Positions 1 to 11,362 of a stretch of DNA of 64,000 nucleotides are shown piece by piece. The stretch lies in contig CM060076.1 in assembly GCA_030533445.1 (NCBI GenBank), positions 8,078,501 to 8,142,500 of the forward strand, in the 5' to 3' direction. This DNA comes from Cyprinodon diabolis (taxonomy: Eukaryota; Chordata; Actinopteri; Cyprinodontiformes; Cyprinodontidae). The notes under the pieces are model-generated. The model ran no database searches. It was not told the origin of the DNA and worked only from the letters and a program-made list of their open reading frames with translations. Position numbers and translations under genes: made by a program. Every line of letters begins with the position of its first letter. The stretch's first letter is position 1.

Positions 1-773
1 GTGCCCGAGGCAGAAAGGTCCATAAAAGTCCACAAAAAACGTGTCAATATTCCTCCATACTGCTCGTCCAATGTATTCCAAGTGTCCTGAGTTGGTAGCG
101 TCCATAATTTACTCGAAACGAAGTCATTTAGAATGTTTTTAGAGCATAAACAGTAGTGTATAGGATTTCCTAAAAGCGCACCCCTGCGAGTTCACGAGCC
201 TACGGAAACCGCGGCAGACCAAACCAGATGAAAGTGCGCATTCAGCTCGGCAAAGAACTCATGCTCTTCCTCAACACTGAAGTCCTCAGATATTTTTCTT
301 TCGTTGTTTCTTTCTTTGCACAGGTAAACAGCAAGTTTCTTCTTCTACGCTTGCATTATCAAGAGCAGACGCTGAATGCGCACTTTCATCTGGTTTGGTC
401 TGCCGGGGTTTCCGTAGGCTCGTGAACTCACAGGCGCGCGCTTTTAGGAAATCCTATACACTACTGTTTATGCTCTAAAAACATTCTAAATGACTTCGTT
501 TTGAGTAAATTATGGACGCTACCCACTCAGGACACTTGGAATACATTGGACGAGCAGTATGGAGGAATATTGACACGTTTTTTGTGGACTTTTATGGACC
601 TTTCTGCCTCGGGCACCATAGACCTCCATTATTTGAATGTCAGCAGACAGCAAGAAGCCTCCCAGATCTCCAGATGCATTTGAGATATCAAAAAAGTACT
701 CCAGAGTGTTGTTCAGCATGGGGGTGAGTAGAAAATGAAGGCTAATCATGTTTTGGGTGTACTATTCCTTTAA
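1..773. mobile_element. Foldback (long inverted repeat) DNA element with TTAA end, left part cut by window edge
   Basis: Bases 1-246 are the near-perfect reverse complement of 371-616, around a 124-bp spacer (247-370). The right arm continues to 773 and ends in ACTATTCCTTTAA, a terminus known from abundant fish nonautonomous elements whose target site is TTAA (piggyBac-like). The matching left end lies outside the window. Short reading frames inside are mirror images of each other and not genes. It lies in the exoc8 intron or further upstream. Confidence 0.75.
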
Positions 774-1629
774 AAACTATCAAAGTTTCTTATTAAATGT
801 ACATTTTCTCGCTTTATTCTAGTAATATTACAGCTATATATTCATTGTATTATGGATACTCAATCGTAGAAACTAGACCACGTAATCTTTCATTATAATT
901 TGTTACTTTTTAGTTATTATTAGACGGGACCTATGAAACAGTCAGCAAGGGCTCCACCGACAGGCAGCACTGATCAGTCTTTTGTTCGTCAAGACATTTA
1001 TATTGGATGTTATTATTATGATGATTCTTATTGTGATTGAATAGAAACTAAACCGACTCACCCACCCCGAAGAGGGACCCATGAAATAAGAATATGTTCA
1101 AGAAACAAATTCTTTCTAAAACTTCTATGTTGAACACATTTGCATTTTTTAATTTTAGAGAAAAAGGTTGCATTTAGATATGAATTTATTTATTTATGTT
1201 GCTCCCTATTTTAATACCGTCTTAAAACTTGATGGATGCAGCCCTGACTATTATGTGGTTTTTTTCTGAATTTTAATATAATGGTTTTTTGGACACCGTC
1301 TTGTTGGTGCAAAGTTAAACTTCGACGAGTTTTGTTATTTGATGTTTTTCATGCATTCAGCCACAGAAAAAGGCGAGAGTTTGTATTTTTTTCTCACTGG
1401 CTGTTGGTAACATCTTGCTTCCTTACAAAGAAAACTGAATCTTTGTTAAATTATTTATGTATAAATAAAACCCCCAGGTTTAACCCTTTAGTTAAGACAT
1501 TTCTTTACAGTGGTAAACATTAAAAATCCCCCAAAAAAGAAATGATAAAAAAATTACTCAATATAGTAAAAAAAAAAAAACGAGCAACCACCTTATATTT
1601 TGTGAACATTCCTTAAAAAATTTTGCACC
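774..1629. other. AT-rich intronic stretch of exoc8, no feature seen
   Basis: This stretch is AT-rich, with homopolymer A/T runs around 1500-1580. No exon matching the EXOC8 sequence just upstream of the terminal exon could be found here, so the preceding exoc8 exon lies left of the window. Confidence 0.5.
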
Positions 1630-2004
1630 TTAAAGGTATAATGCAGGATTTTTGCGATTTTTAATTTTTATTTTTTGCCCTCTCCACTGAAAAAAACATG
1701 CACAACCCTGTAACCGCTCCCGAGAGGGAATGCTTATTAAACGAATGCAGAGCATGCATGGGCCCATTTCTCCTCGTGCACACTCTGTTTAAAAGTGGCT
1801 GTTTGCATCGCTCAATCAAGCTTAGTTTCCAAAAGAAGATTTTTTATTTTTCCACCATGTCAGACTCACCACCGGTAAGTGAAAAAGGAGACGAGATCGT
1901 AGGACGACCTTACATAAACATTTCACTAGAATGATGGACAATTAGGAGGACCACTTATTTTGATTATTCACCCGGAAAAAGAACATCCTCCACTATACCT
2001 TTAA
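1630..2004. mobile_element. TTAA-flanked nonautonomous transposon, short copy (375 bp)
   Basis: The element starts TTAAAGGTATAATGCAGGAT and ends ATCCTCCACTATACCTTTAA, so it has inverted ends with TTAA on both sides, as in piggyBac-like MITEs. A second copy of the family is at 53712-54480; the two share an internal block at about 1698-1830 and the terminal 110 bp or so. It ends 65 bp before the exoc8 splice acceptor. An ATG followed by a GTAAG near 1858 lies inside the repeat and is not taken as an exon. Confidence 0.75.
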
Positions 2005-2069
2005 GCAAATCAGTGTTTATATGTGAGTGTATGTATTTAACAGTAATACAATATTCTGTCTTGTTGCAG

Positions 2070-2474
2070 GAAGAGATGCGCAGCTGTGGTATCAGCTTCC
2101 AGCAGTACACAGGCGACGACTGCTGGGTCAACCTGAGCTACACCGTAGTGGCCTTCACCAAGCAGATGATGAGCTTCTTAGAGGAAGGCCTGAAGCTCTA
2201 CTTCCCCGAGCTGCACATGGTTCTGCTGGAAAGCCTGCGGGAGATCATCCTGGTGGCCGTGCAACACGTTGATTACAGCCTGCGCTGCGAGCAGGATTCA
2301 GAGAAGAAGTCCTTCATCCTGCAGAACGCTACCTTCCTGCACGACACCGTTCTGCCGGTGGTGGAGCGGCGCTTCGAGGAGAGCGCGGGCAAGCCCGCCA
2401 AACAGCTGCAGGACCTGAGGAAGAGCACCAGGTCGGTGCGGATCAACCCTGAAAGCACCACATCCTTGGTTTGA
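2070..2474 (+). CDS. exoc8: Exocyst complex component 8 (Exo84), last coding exon
   Basis: This exon encodes the C-terminal 134 residues of EXOC8 plus the TGA stop. The exocyst tethers secretory vesicles to the plasma membrane before SNARE fusion, and EXOC8 is also a Ral GTPase effector. The stretch from QYTGDDCWVNLSYTVVAFTK through the terminal NPESTTSLV closely matches the recalled end of vertebrate EXOC8 (about 725 residues), which finishes NPESTTSVV. It belongs to the helical C-terminal domain; the N-terminal PH domain and earlier exons are off the left edge. The acceptor is TCTTGTTGCAG just before 2070, and the exon enters in phase 0 at the EEM codons. An in-frame ATG at 2013 lies upstream of the acceptor and is intronic. 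No frameshift or internal stop. The human gene is, to my recollection, a single coding exon, so this intron is notable. Confidence 0.93.
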   Translation, partial: EEMRSCGISFQQYTGDDCWVNLSYTVVAFTKQMMSFLEEGLKLYFPELHMVLLESLREIILVAVQHVDYSLRCEQDSEKKSFILQNATFLHDTVLPVVERRFEESAGKPAKQLQDLRKSTRSVRINPESTTSLV

Positions 2475-3065
2475 GACCGACAGGAACTTCTGAGGCCTTG
2501 TTTGACGAAAATGGATGAGATTGGAACAAAGACGGTGGCCGAGAACGCCCACACACCCTTTTCCTCCCTGCAATTTCAAGCTGAATTTCAGAGCTGACCA
2601 AAACACTAAGTGCTGATGGTTGTTTTGATTATGCAGAACCAGAAAAAAATAAAAGTATATTTTAAAACAGCTGCAGTAACGTTGGTTAAACATTAGAACA
2701 TCTTTTTCCACATAAAGAATTCTTTAGATCTGCCATAACTGTTCCCTCCATCAAGAATGGAGGCAGCGTAGACCCAGACATTTAATATTTATTTATCTAT
2801 CCCTCCAATACATTTAAGCATCTTTTGCCAAATCAATAAATCCAGATGTTGTTTTCCAGGTGACAAACTGCAGTTATGGTAGACATCAGATAACCATTTT
2901 TTCCCACCATTGAGGTCCATATATTATTGCTGCTAGATTATCTGGGATGAGTTGGTTTATAAGGCAATGATATTGTAATGACCACCCTTGTACGTATGGT
3001 GATTTAATAAGATGAGTTGTGCGACCTTAACACATAAAATGAAATAAAAATCATTACAAGGACAA
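2475..3065 (+). other. exoc8: exoc8 3' UTR with candidate polyadenylation signals
   Basis: Three AATAAA hexamers follow the stop codon, at 2648-2653, 2835-2840 and 3043-3048. The last is followed by a T/GT-rich stretch near 3068-3080, as expected downstream of a cleavage site. Which is used cannot be told from sequence. Confidence 0.5.
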
Positions 3066-4236
3066 AACATTTTGAGTGTTATTTTTAGAGAATAGAGAAA
3101 AGAAAACTGAAGTTATTGTTTCTTGTTCAGTTCTGTGGTTTACAGTCGATCCAATGCAGTTTACACTTCTTCCTGTTTATAGTTTGATTGTCTCTTCTGT
3201 TTGAAATTACTATTTAAAAAGATAATTTATGTTAATTACAAGTAGCTATAATGAACTGATTATCCAAAAACTGTACTTAAATAAAAAGTAGGCATCGATG
3301 AAATTAGTGAAGAGTAAAAAATATTTGGTCAGAGTACTAAAGTAGTGACTGACCTGCTTACTACTCAGCATAACATCTTATTTGATTTGTCAAAAAATAT
3401 GCAAATTTACACAACATATATACAAATTATGGTGTTTGAAAGAGTGAGATAAAAATATTTATTTAATTACACATTTATTTCAAGTGGAAGAAGCAATTTT
3501 GACAAATTAGGTTGAAGAAAATACTTTTGTGATAAAGAAAATCAGTACTTACAGTATGTTGTAAAAATAAGTTAGAATAGGGGAAGTCACTTCCAATAAC
3601 AAGATACAGTATATTGTTTACTGTTCTGTGAAGACAACCATCAGGCAGAATCTGCAGACAGGAAATCACATTAAACCCATGAAGCCTGAGCTAAACAAAA
3701 GTCTCAGTTTCACATTAACTATTTTTCTCTGTTACATTTGTGTTAAAAACAAGCTTTTTCTTCATTGAGTACAGTAACTCATCATTGGTGGAGAGGCCTG
3801 ATATTTCAAGCTGGTCCCAGCTTCCATGGGGCCCTGAGCAAAATTTGACTTTGGGGCGACTCATATAACTCATTGCAAATGCCAAAAAATAAAAAAGCAC
3901 ACCTGGGCTGTGTCACTCATGTTCGTAGATGTCCCTCTGATGTGCCTCCACATTAGCTGGGCTTCACTGCGCCATGAAACTGAACTTCTTTAAAGCTGCA
4001 GAGCTTTGAAGGAAGATAATATTGCTGCCTTATCTTTGAGGTCCAAGAACAAGGAGTCGGCTGCATCAACGAATGCTTCTTTTACTTTCTCTCCATCTTG
4101 GAAGGACCTTCTTATTGTTATTGTTCTTGTTATTAACGATGACTCAACTGAAATGATCCTTCAGTGACGACTTTCGCTTTCGAAGTTTGCTGTGTGAAAA
4201 ATGATTGCTGACCAGACAGCTGGGATTTTAGTTCAC
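3066..4236. other. Intergenic, AT-rich, no supported feature
   Basis: No exon, RNA gene or clear repeat terminus was recognised between the exoc8 3' UTR and the Tc1-like MITE. Confidence 0.4.
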
Positions 4237-4436
4237 GCGGGGGAAATAAGTATTTGAAACCTTGCTGATTTTGCAGGTTTGCCCACTTAGAAAGAATGCA
4301 ACGATCTATAATTTTAATCATATGTACATTCTAACAGTGAAAGACAGAATCCCCAAAAAAATTCCAGAAAATCACATCATATGAATTTATTAAAATTGAT
4401 AACAATCTGATGAGGAAAAACAAGTATTTCAGTGGG
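4237..4436. mobile_element. Tc1/mariner-type MITE remnant
   Basis: The left end reads GGGGGAAATAAGTATTTGAA, a hallmark of a widespread fish Tc1/mariner nonautonomous family. The right end, CAAGTATTTCAGTGGGACC near 4420, is its inverted counterpart. The middle also follows the family pattern (AATCCAGAAAATCACA-like block at 4358-4378). Decayed and noncoding. Confidence 0.55.
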
Positions 4437-5559
4437 ACCTTTGTGTCGTACTTTAGATGAATAGTACGATAGATGATAGGCTGATGTCTACTTTTTTTAT
4501 GCAACGGAATTCACCAATGCTAGCTTTGCGATCGACACGTAGATTGCTATCGATGTATCAGAAACTCCTGGTATAGGAGAAGTCTAGAATAGTTGTTCCT
4601 CATCCATGTGTCAATCTGGCCCCAAGTTAAATATTTATTTTTTTCTCAAACTATATGTAATGATTCTACATTAAATACATATTGATAAAAAAACCCCTGC
4701 ACAATTCTATCCTGATATTGTGTGAATTTGTTACTAAAATCATGTAGAAATTATTCTAAATAAATAAAAAAACAGAATTTTTATTTGGGCCTCTTGTTGT
4801 CCTGAGGCCCTGAGCAGTCACTAAGTTTGCTTATGCTTTGTGTCAGGCCTGGCTAAATTAAAATAAAAACTTAAACTACTCCTCAAATCATTTTTTTGTA
4901 CAATAAGTTACCTATGTAAATGTAGCTCTGTAAATAGCTTTAAATCTTTTGCTATTTGACTAAAATGTCTCCCAGGAGGCTTTCTTGGGAAGTTCATCAG
5001 GTACACAGCTGGTAAACTTCCCAGGGGGGTACTTAGGGTTTCCTTCCTGGGTCTGAATAAGCTTTATTTCTGACAAAAGGTGTTAGTCTTTTCAAAATCT
5101 GATAGTACAATGGGTAATTCTTTCAAATTAGACAAATAAGTTTGCTTATGATGCAGTAATTCTTAAATAAACTGGGATTTATTGTTTTATGCAGATGAGT
5201 GATTCTGAAACTTGTCAGGTTCTGACCCAAACAAATAAAAGAGGAAGAGGCCCACCTGCTGCTGGAGGAGCGTGAAAACATGACCTTTGGGTTAATCAAA
5301 CAGGTTCCAGACAAGCAAGATCGAATACCAATATATTCACTTAATTTCTTTGTAACTACTGTGTGAGAGCATAAATATCTTTAACAACTTTCCTTTTTAA
5401 TATATGCTTTGTCTCTGAAGCAGACTGTGTTGGTGTGACTGAGGTGAGCAAAGATTTAAAAACAAATGATCTATTAAATTATTCAATGTTAGCAGCAATC
5501 ATGTCTTCTCAGAATGGCAACTAAAATCCTATTATCCATGCATTACCTGACACGCAATT
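4437..5559. other. Intergenic, AT-rich, no supported feature
   Basis: Nothing recognisable as a gene. Near 4970-5035 there is a weak inverted pair around GGGAAGTT and AACTTCCC that may be a repeat remnant. Confidence 0.35.
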
Positions 5560-5735
5560 ATCAGTCATGTTTTTGGACTGTGAGAGGAAGCCAGAGTACC
5601 CGGAGAGAACCCACGCAGGCTTAGAGAGAACATGGAAACTCCATCCAGAAAGACACCAGGCCGGGAATCGAACCCAGAACCTTCTTGCTGCAAGGCAGCA
5701 GTGCTAGCTGCTTCTCAACTGAGCTATAATATTAA
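5560..5735 (-). mobile_element. tRNA-derived SINE, reverse orientation
   Basis: On the minus strand it contains GGTTCGATTCCC-like Pol III box B (near 5675-5690) with a box A-like block TAGCACTGCTGCC upstream. It then follows the fish SINE body seen on the + strand as GGAAGCCAGAGTACCCGGAG and AACCCACGCAGGC. Confidence 0.65.
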
Positions 5736-6359
5736 AATCATCTTAAAATCAGCTTCAGGGACAGACCTATAATTTGCAAAGATAATGGTGGGAATGTTTT
5801 AGTTTTTTCTTTTTTTAAACTAAAACATAGGAGTCAGATTAAATAGGAAATATTTTCAGAATCATATAGTGGAGAGTTGTCGCCCTCTTGTGGCAGTTTA
5901 CTATCATGGAATCGACGGTTATTTGGGTTTTAAAAATATAGCTCTTATATTTACAGAGAAGATAAATCGGTTTAAGTTGTACAAGTATCTCAGATTTTGG
6001 CAGCCAGTTGGCTTAAACAGAGCAGATGACATAATTAAACTAGTTTACACGGGGAAATAAAACCCAATTAAAGCATAAAATAATATTTACAGCAGTCATT
6101 AAATCAGCATGCAGGAATGTTAGATGTTAAAAGTTTCCAGTCCGCAGAGCAGGCGCATCAGGATGGTGGGAGTACTTTACAGGAATTTATTTACCCTTTA
6201 TCATAAATTATTGTACAATACTAAACATTTTTCAGGCGCTAAATATTTTGAGGTTTGGATTTTGTCAGAATATGTGAGGAGTGTCAAACTATATATATAA
6301 AAACTAAGAGAGCTCAGACTTTTTCCAAGCAGCACATTTTGCAAAATTGTGACTTACAC
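5736..6359. other. Intergenic, no supported feature
   Basis: AT-rich DNA. A GTCGCCCTCTTGTGGCAG motif at 5878-5896 resembles a fragment often seen in repeats, but no boundaries are visible. Confidence 0.35.
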
Positions 6360-6580
6360 CTAAAACTAACACATGATCTGGATCATTACCAAGTTTAAAT
6401 GAATTGTTCCTTGGCATGAGGTTAACCATTCATAAGATTTCAACTGATCCTGCTGACAAGGCAAAAAGTTTCCCTTTTCTTGTGTTTTTGTCTTTAGTAA
6501 AATACCAAAGCAATTTTTGAGTCTGACGTTAAGGCTGTCAATAGTCACAGCCACCAGCCTCTGGTTTAGTAAGGAACAGC
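6360..6580. mobile_element. Decayed LINE 3'-end repeat, copy 1 (RTE/Expander-like)
   Basis: It contains the block GATCTGGATCATTACCAAG followed by GAATTGTTCCTTGGCATGAGG, a recalled hallmark of a fish LINE 3' tail. Decayed and noncoding. The same block recurs at 6764-6811. Family assignment is from memory. Confidence 0.45.
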
Positions 6581-6639
6581 TTGATCCGCCAAAAAAAATA
6601 AAAATAATAATGACTGAACTGTATTGATCTCACTTTGGA

Positions 6640-6900
6640 GAAATTTACCTCTGTATTTAACCCATCCCTTTGGGGAGCAGTGGGCTGCCATTGTGTGGCG
6701 CCCGGGCAGCAAACACCCCTATCTCACAATCTTTAAAAAAAATCTCTGCATCTAGATAACGATCTGGATCATCAACAAAATTGAATGGATTGTTCTTTGG
6801 CACGAGGGACACCTCTGATATAAATATTATTAAAATCCGTCCATCATTTTTCAGGTTATCCTGTACAAAGACAGACACACAATAGTTAGATAGACTAGTT
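6640..6900. mobile_element. Decayed LINE 3'-end repeat, copy 2, with a second repeat fused in front
   Basis: GATCTGGATCATCAACAAAA and GATTGTTCTTTGGCACGAGG parallel copy 1. Copy 2 continues into AAATCCGTCCATCATTTTTC and a GACAGACACAC tail, as in the fish family. It is preceded by a separate known-looking fish block (TTTAACCCATCCCTTTGGGGAGCAGTGGGC, given here only as position 6657-6687). Confidence 0.45.
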
Positions 6901-6904
6901 ATTG

Positions 6905-7440
6905 CCATGTGGTCAGTTTGTTCAGTGGGAATGAGTTCTCATATGTGGAATGATCTCGCCACTGATTCCGGGCTGATCACTCAGTCCATACACCTGCTCT
7001 GTTCCCGTCTGCAATCAGCTCTGAGCGGCGTCACCTGTTTCCATCACAATATAATCCCCATCAGACCAGTCCTCAGTGCCAGATTATCTCGTGCAGACCC
7101 TGTAAGAATAGTCCAGTATCTCTTAGAAGTTTTTGAGTATTTGAGCCTGCCTGGATATCCTCTCTGTTCTGCCTCTGGACCCCTGGATCTCTGAATCAGT
7201 CTGGCAGGACTGCCTGCTCCTCTCTCTCTGGAACACAAACTTGGAGAAGCCCCCCCATAAACTGTCTGCCTACCTCTCCTGGATCATGAATTGGTAAAGC
7301 TTCACACAATCTGCACGCCTCTTTGCTCCGCTCAGATTCAGTCCCACTCTCCAAACAAGCTGTTGAATAAACTTCTCAAACGTCACTGACTTGTCTTGGT
7401 TATGTTTGGATCCAGCCTCAGTTTCTTTACAATATGCTAC
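6905..7440 (+). mobile_element. LTR-like interspersed repeat
   Basis: This CT-rich block is in the style of fish LTR-retrotransposon ends: GAGCCTGCCTGGATATCC, CTGCCTCTGGACCCCTGGATC, then a TTGAATAAACTTCTCAAACG polyadenylation region at 7360-7385. No coding region flanks it. Exact ends and a target duplication were not found. It could be a solo LTR or a retroelement 3' end. Confidence 0.4.
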
Positions 7441-9239
7441 AATATGTTACAACATTCTTTAAAATTACTCTGAAAATTATAAAGAAATGTAGCGATATCA
7501 GAAAATTTTATTTATATTGTTGAATATGTACGCTTGTACTTTTGAATAAAGTATTTTCAAAAGTGTACTTTTATAATACTTTAATACTGATTAGATGTTT
7601 GGCCGAGTAACTTGTAGTTGGGTAAGATTTGACTATAAATATCAATACTTTTACTCAAATACTTCTACTCCTGAGTAATTTCTCCATCACTGCTAGAAAT
7701 GTAAAAAAACAACAACAAAAAAACATACATTTTAATACTTCATGTAGGAAATTGGTTATTTTATTCAAAGAATTACAGCTTGTTGCATAAATTTAAATTT
7801 TAGCTAAATCGGATGAATTTTTTTAAAATTGAGGGTGATATTTATTTCCAGTTTCTAATCAAATAAGAATATTGGATATTGTTGGGAATTTTGAGGTGAT
7901 TTAGTGGAAATTAGATGGATTTATTGGGAAAACGGAAGAGATGCTAAAACCTGAATTACTGTTACTGACAGAACAGATGTGTACCATGTTCACACAATGA
8001 TCTGCACAGATGCTCACCGGTGCTCTGCTCATGACCAAACAGACCTGAAAGGCAGGTAATGAGATGCTAACGGGGCTGACAAATGGAGAATCAGTTCCAG
8101 TGTGTGGGATTGATACTGCCCCCTGAGGGACCCCGTTCACCGCTGCTGTCTGCTCTGTTAAACGTCCAGCTAACACCACAGGCTCATGTGAGAAAACACA
8201 AAGGTTACTCGGTCGATGTGCCTTCTGACGCTCCCACGTCCATTTTCAGCGTGTTTGGATCCATCTGATTATCTGGTGGAGAATGTTCTTCCACTGCAGT
8301 GATTCTTTTTCATCTGTCTCAGCTGGATGAGCAGAACGAATGCAGAAATTGAGGCTGCTCATATTAAATGATCAGCTTGATCATTGTCATGATGGTCATT
8401 CTTGTTGACATAATGATGTCAGTAAGACCTCTTTTCCCCTTGTAAATATAATAAGAATTTGAGATAAAGGTTTTAACTTACTAGCTTTTAATTCTGCATC
8501 TACAATGAACATAAAGGTATTAGCAAATTATTCCTAAATAACTGCCTCCATTGGTTTCCGGCTTCTTTCTTGGCAGGACAAACATGATAATCTCCTTATC
8601 TGTAGTGGTCTGAAGTGTCATGTTTGTCTTAACTATTAGAAGATCCTATAAAGGAGCATGTGCCTTAAGAAATCAGCCAAGCAGGGAACAAGGCCCCTAA
8701 TAATGCCCCCCTCTGAGACAACAAACAGCTGTCAGATCAGGCCGGGCAGGCGTCCAGAAACAGAGGAATTATATAGAAGATTACATGTCTCAGCTAAGGA
8801 TCCCCCCAATGGAGCTAAAGCAGAGGAAAGACAGGCCTGAGAAGAACAATGTTTCTCCTGAGTCAAGATCAACTAGATTTTTCTGTTTTTATTGTGTCTG
8901 TTTTATTATATTGTGTTGAATGTTTTTGTGTTTTATTAAAAACAGAAAAATAATTTAATAATTTAAATTTAAAAAGAAAAAAACCCTAAACAAAACAGAT
9001 TTCTTGAAGGCATTAATTCAATTGAACTTCTTTATATTAAATGGGGAGTACGTTTCTTTAGCCTGTGGTTTTCAGTAGGGTTGTAACCAGCTTTATGATA
9101 TGGTGTTGTACCAACTTACTTACTTGGGTGACAACAAAATGTTTGCCAATATCACAAAGTTTCTCGCAATACGATTTTTATTCAGTTCAGTTCATAAGTC
9201 TGTGGACAGTATGTTCAAATATTTAATAACACAATTATT
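7441..9239. other. Intergenic; no gene supported
   Basis: Mostly AT-rich. At 8575-8635 there is a short inverted pair around GGACAAACATGA and TCATGTTTGTCTT. A denser block at 8640-8850 has a 60-codon frame that resembles nothing I recognise and is probably an old repeat. Confidence 0.35.
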
Positions 9240-11173
9240 TAAATTATAACAGCGGGGGCTGGTCTCTCCCGCGCTCGGTTCTTGCTCCGCCCGGCAGCTG
9301 GGGTGGGGGGGGACTGGCTGGCACGGTTGAGCTTGTGCGGGTTGGTCTCGCCTGCATCGTGGGCTGGGGGGGAGCAGGCTGATGGCGTGGGGAGGGTTGG
9401 TTGCCCTGGGGTTCCTGTCCATGGCATGTGTTTGTGGGTGTGTGTCTGGCTGGGTATGGTTGTGCGGGGGTGGTGCGTGTGTGGTTACCCGTGGGGGGAG
9501 TGTGGGTGGGGGGGGTGGGAGAGGGTGGTTGATGGGCAGAGGGCTGTGTGGTGGGTTGGGGTGTGGGGCTGGGGGTTGGTCCTGCGCAGGTGGAGAGGAG
9601 TGGGGTTTACTTGGAGTGGTCGTGAGCTGGAGTGGAGGGTGGCTGCTTGTTGTGTGTGAGGATGTATGGGTGGTTGGCGTCCTTGCCCCGTGGGGGGGGT
9701 CTACGGAACCTGAGGATGGGGGGCCTGTGGGCCCTGGCCCTTCTGCGGCCCTCGTTCGTTCCCGTCCCTGTCCCTCCTCTGTGGCGGTGGTGGTCGGGGG
9801 CCCCTGGGGGACCACTGTTGGCCCTTTTGCGGTGGTGCTGGGTGCGTGGCTCTGGGGGGCGGTCGTGCCTGGTCCCTTCTGCATAGGTGGCCATGCTGTC
9901 TGCGCGGCCCCACTCCTGACATGGCTTAGCACTGCCTCTCAGTTTTAACCGCAAACAACACACATTTTACACATAGCCATGAGCGGGGGGGAGAGGGAAA
10001 CGGGATCCTTTGATGCCCTGAACTCCCGGGCGCTGCTGGGGGGGAGGGTGTTTGCTGTTCCGCGGGCTCAGGGTCACGCTCAGCTACGCTGCGGGGGGTC
10101 GGCTGGACCCAGGGGGCGCCTGTTCTGCTGCGCCTGGGGATGGGGGGCGGTGGTTGGGGGAACGGGGGGCGGCGGGGGCTTGGGGCTCGCGGCCGCTTCC
10201 CCGGGCCTGGGTTGCCGCTCGGGAGGTGCGGGGGCGGGAATGGGAATGGGGTTGGTGTGGGAGTGCGGGTGGACGCGGGCTTGAGGGGGGGGGGGGGTTG
10301 GTGTGGGTAGGATTGGTGTTTGATAGAGTGGGTGGCGACGATTGGCGGAGGGCGGGCTGCGCAGGAGGGGAGGGTTGTGTGGGGAATGGGGGGTGTGGCT
10401 GGCTGGTGTGTGTGTGTAGGTGGGGGGAGGAGCATCTGGGTGGGTGTGGGGTTGGGGTGGGTTAGTTTGTGTGTGTGGGGTCGGTACGTTTGGGAGTCGG
10501 AGTGTGTGTGGGATGGAGGGAGGGGCGTGTGTGGGGGGACTGGCAGTGGTGCGGGCGCCCTGGTGTCGGGTGTGTGGGGCATTGGAGTGGGTGCTGGCCC
10601 GGGTCGGGGGGGTGCCGTCTGGGGGATCCGGTCCCCCTGGGTGCCGTCCGGGTCGGGGGGGGGGGTTTCCCCGGGCGCACCCGCCTCGGGGGGGCGGCGC
10701 CCGGTGCGGTCGGCGGTTGTCTGTCTTGGCCCGCTGGGGCCTGGGCCCCGAGACCGCGAGGCGTTCCGGCTGGGGCCGCCATCTACCGCCCTCTGGGGGG
10801 ATGGTTGTCCCTTTGGGGGGGTGGGGGGGGGGGCGGCTGGGGTTCGGGCCTCTGGGTGGCTGCGGGGATCCTGGTTCTCGGGCAGTGCGGGCTTCCTCCT
10901 CCTCCTTGCAGAGACGAGGTCGCATCTGCACAACGACATCACCATAGAGCACCCTTCACGATGCAGGTAGACACTGTGATGCTGCTTCCTGTTGTAATGA
11001 CTAGGTTTTACCTCTTCTCTGCGTGGTTCGGCGTGCGTATGACTAATCTGACAATATCTAAGCCACCTGCAGGTCCTCCGGTGAGGGAGTGCAGGTTCCG
11101 TTTTTCAGCAAAAATCCTTGGAATGATGTTTAGGGGTTCCTGTATAGACGCACCAAGGTACTGTGTGAATGTA

Positions 11174-11214
<41 letters not shown>

Positions 11215-11362
11215 ATATCTCTCTCTCTCTCCATCACTTTTTTTTTTCTCTTTCTCTCTCTGTTCCACTTTCTATCATTGCCTCTTTCAGTTTCCTTTTG
11301 TCAAGCCCAGCGATACGATGTAAAATGTTGCTATAAAAATGTGTAATTAAAGGGAAAAAAAA
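9240..11362 (+). mobile_element. Probable retroelement 3' end with long G-rich tract and poly(A)
   Basis: From 9240 to about 10910 the + strand is extraordinarily G-rich, with dozens of GGGG runs and little else. It passes into a more balanced segment (10910-11175), a TC microsatellite, and finally ATTAAAGGGAAAAAAAAA at about 11347-11362, which looks like a signal plus poly(A) tail. Similar G-rich stretches are known in L1-type LINE 3' UTRs and were recalled from other fish repeats. No reverse transcriptase frame is present, so this would be a 5'-truncated copy. The long proline-rich frames on the minus strand follow from the C-rich composition and lack other support. Confidence 0.5.
11181..11262. 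repeat. TC-dinucleotide microsatellite
   Basis: Nearly uninterrupted CT dinucleotides run at 11181-11210 and 11218-11232, followed by T- and TC-rich sequence, inside the retroelement-like tail. Confidence 0.85.

Noticed and set aside
1858..1876. ATG TCA GAC TCA CCA CCG followed by GTAAGT-like donor, a possible exoc8 first exon
   Set aside because: It lies inside a TTAA transposon and does not match the EXOC8 N-terminus; EXOC8 needs several hundred residues before the last exon.
2027..2711. Other-frame plus and minus frames over the exoc8 exon
   Set aside because: Shadows of the GC-rich exoc8 coding exon.
9192..10952. Long minus-strand proline-rich frames (246, 290 and 339 codons) and plus-strand glycine-rich frames
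   Set aside because: They arise from extreme C/G composition, which lacks stop codons. Several frames on both strands are open at once, no domain is visible, and the region looks like a retroelement tail.
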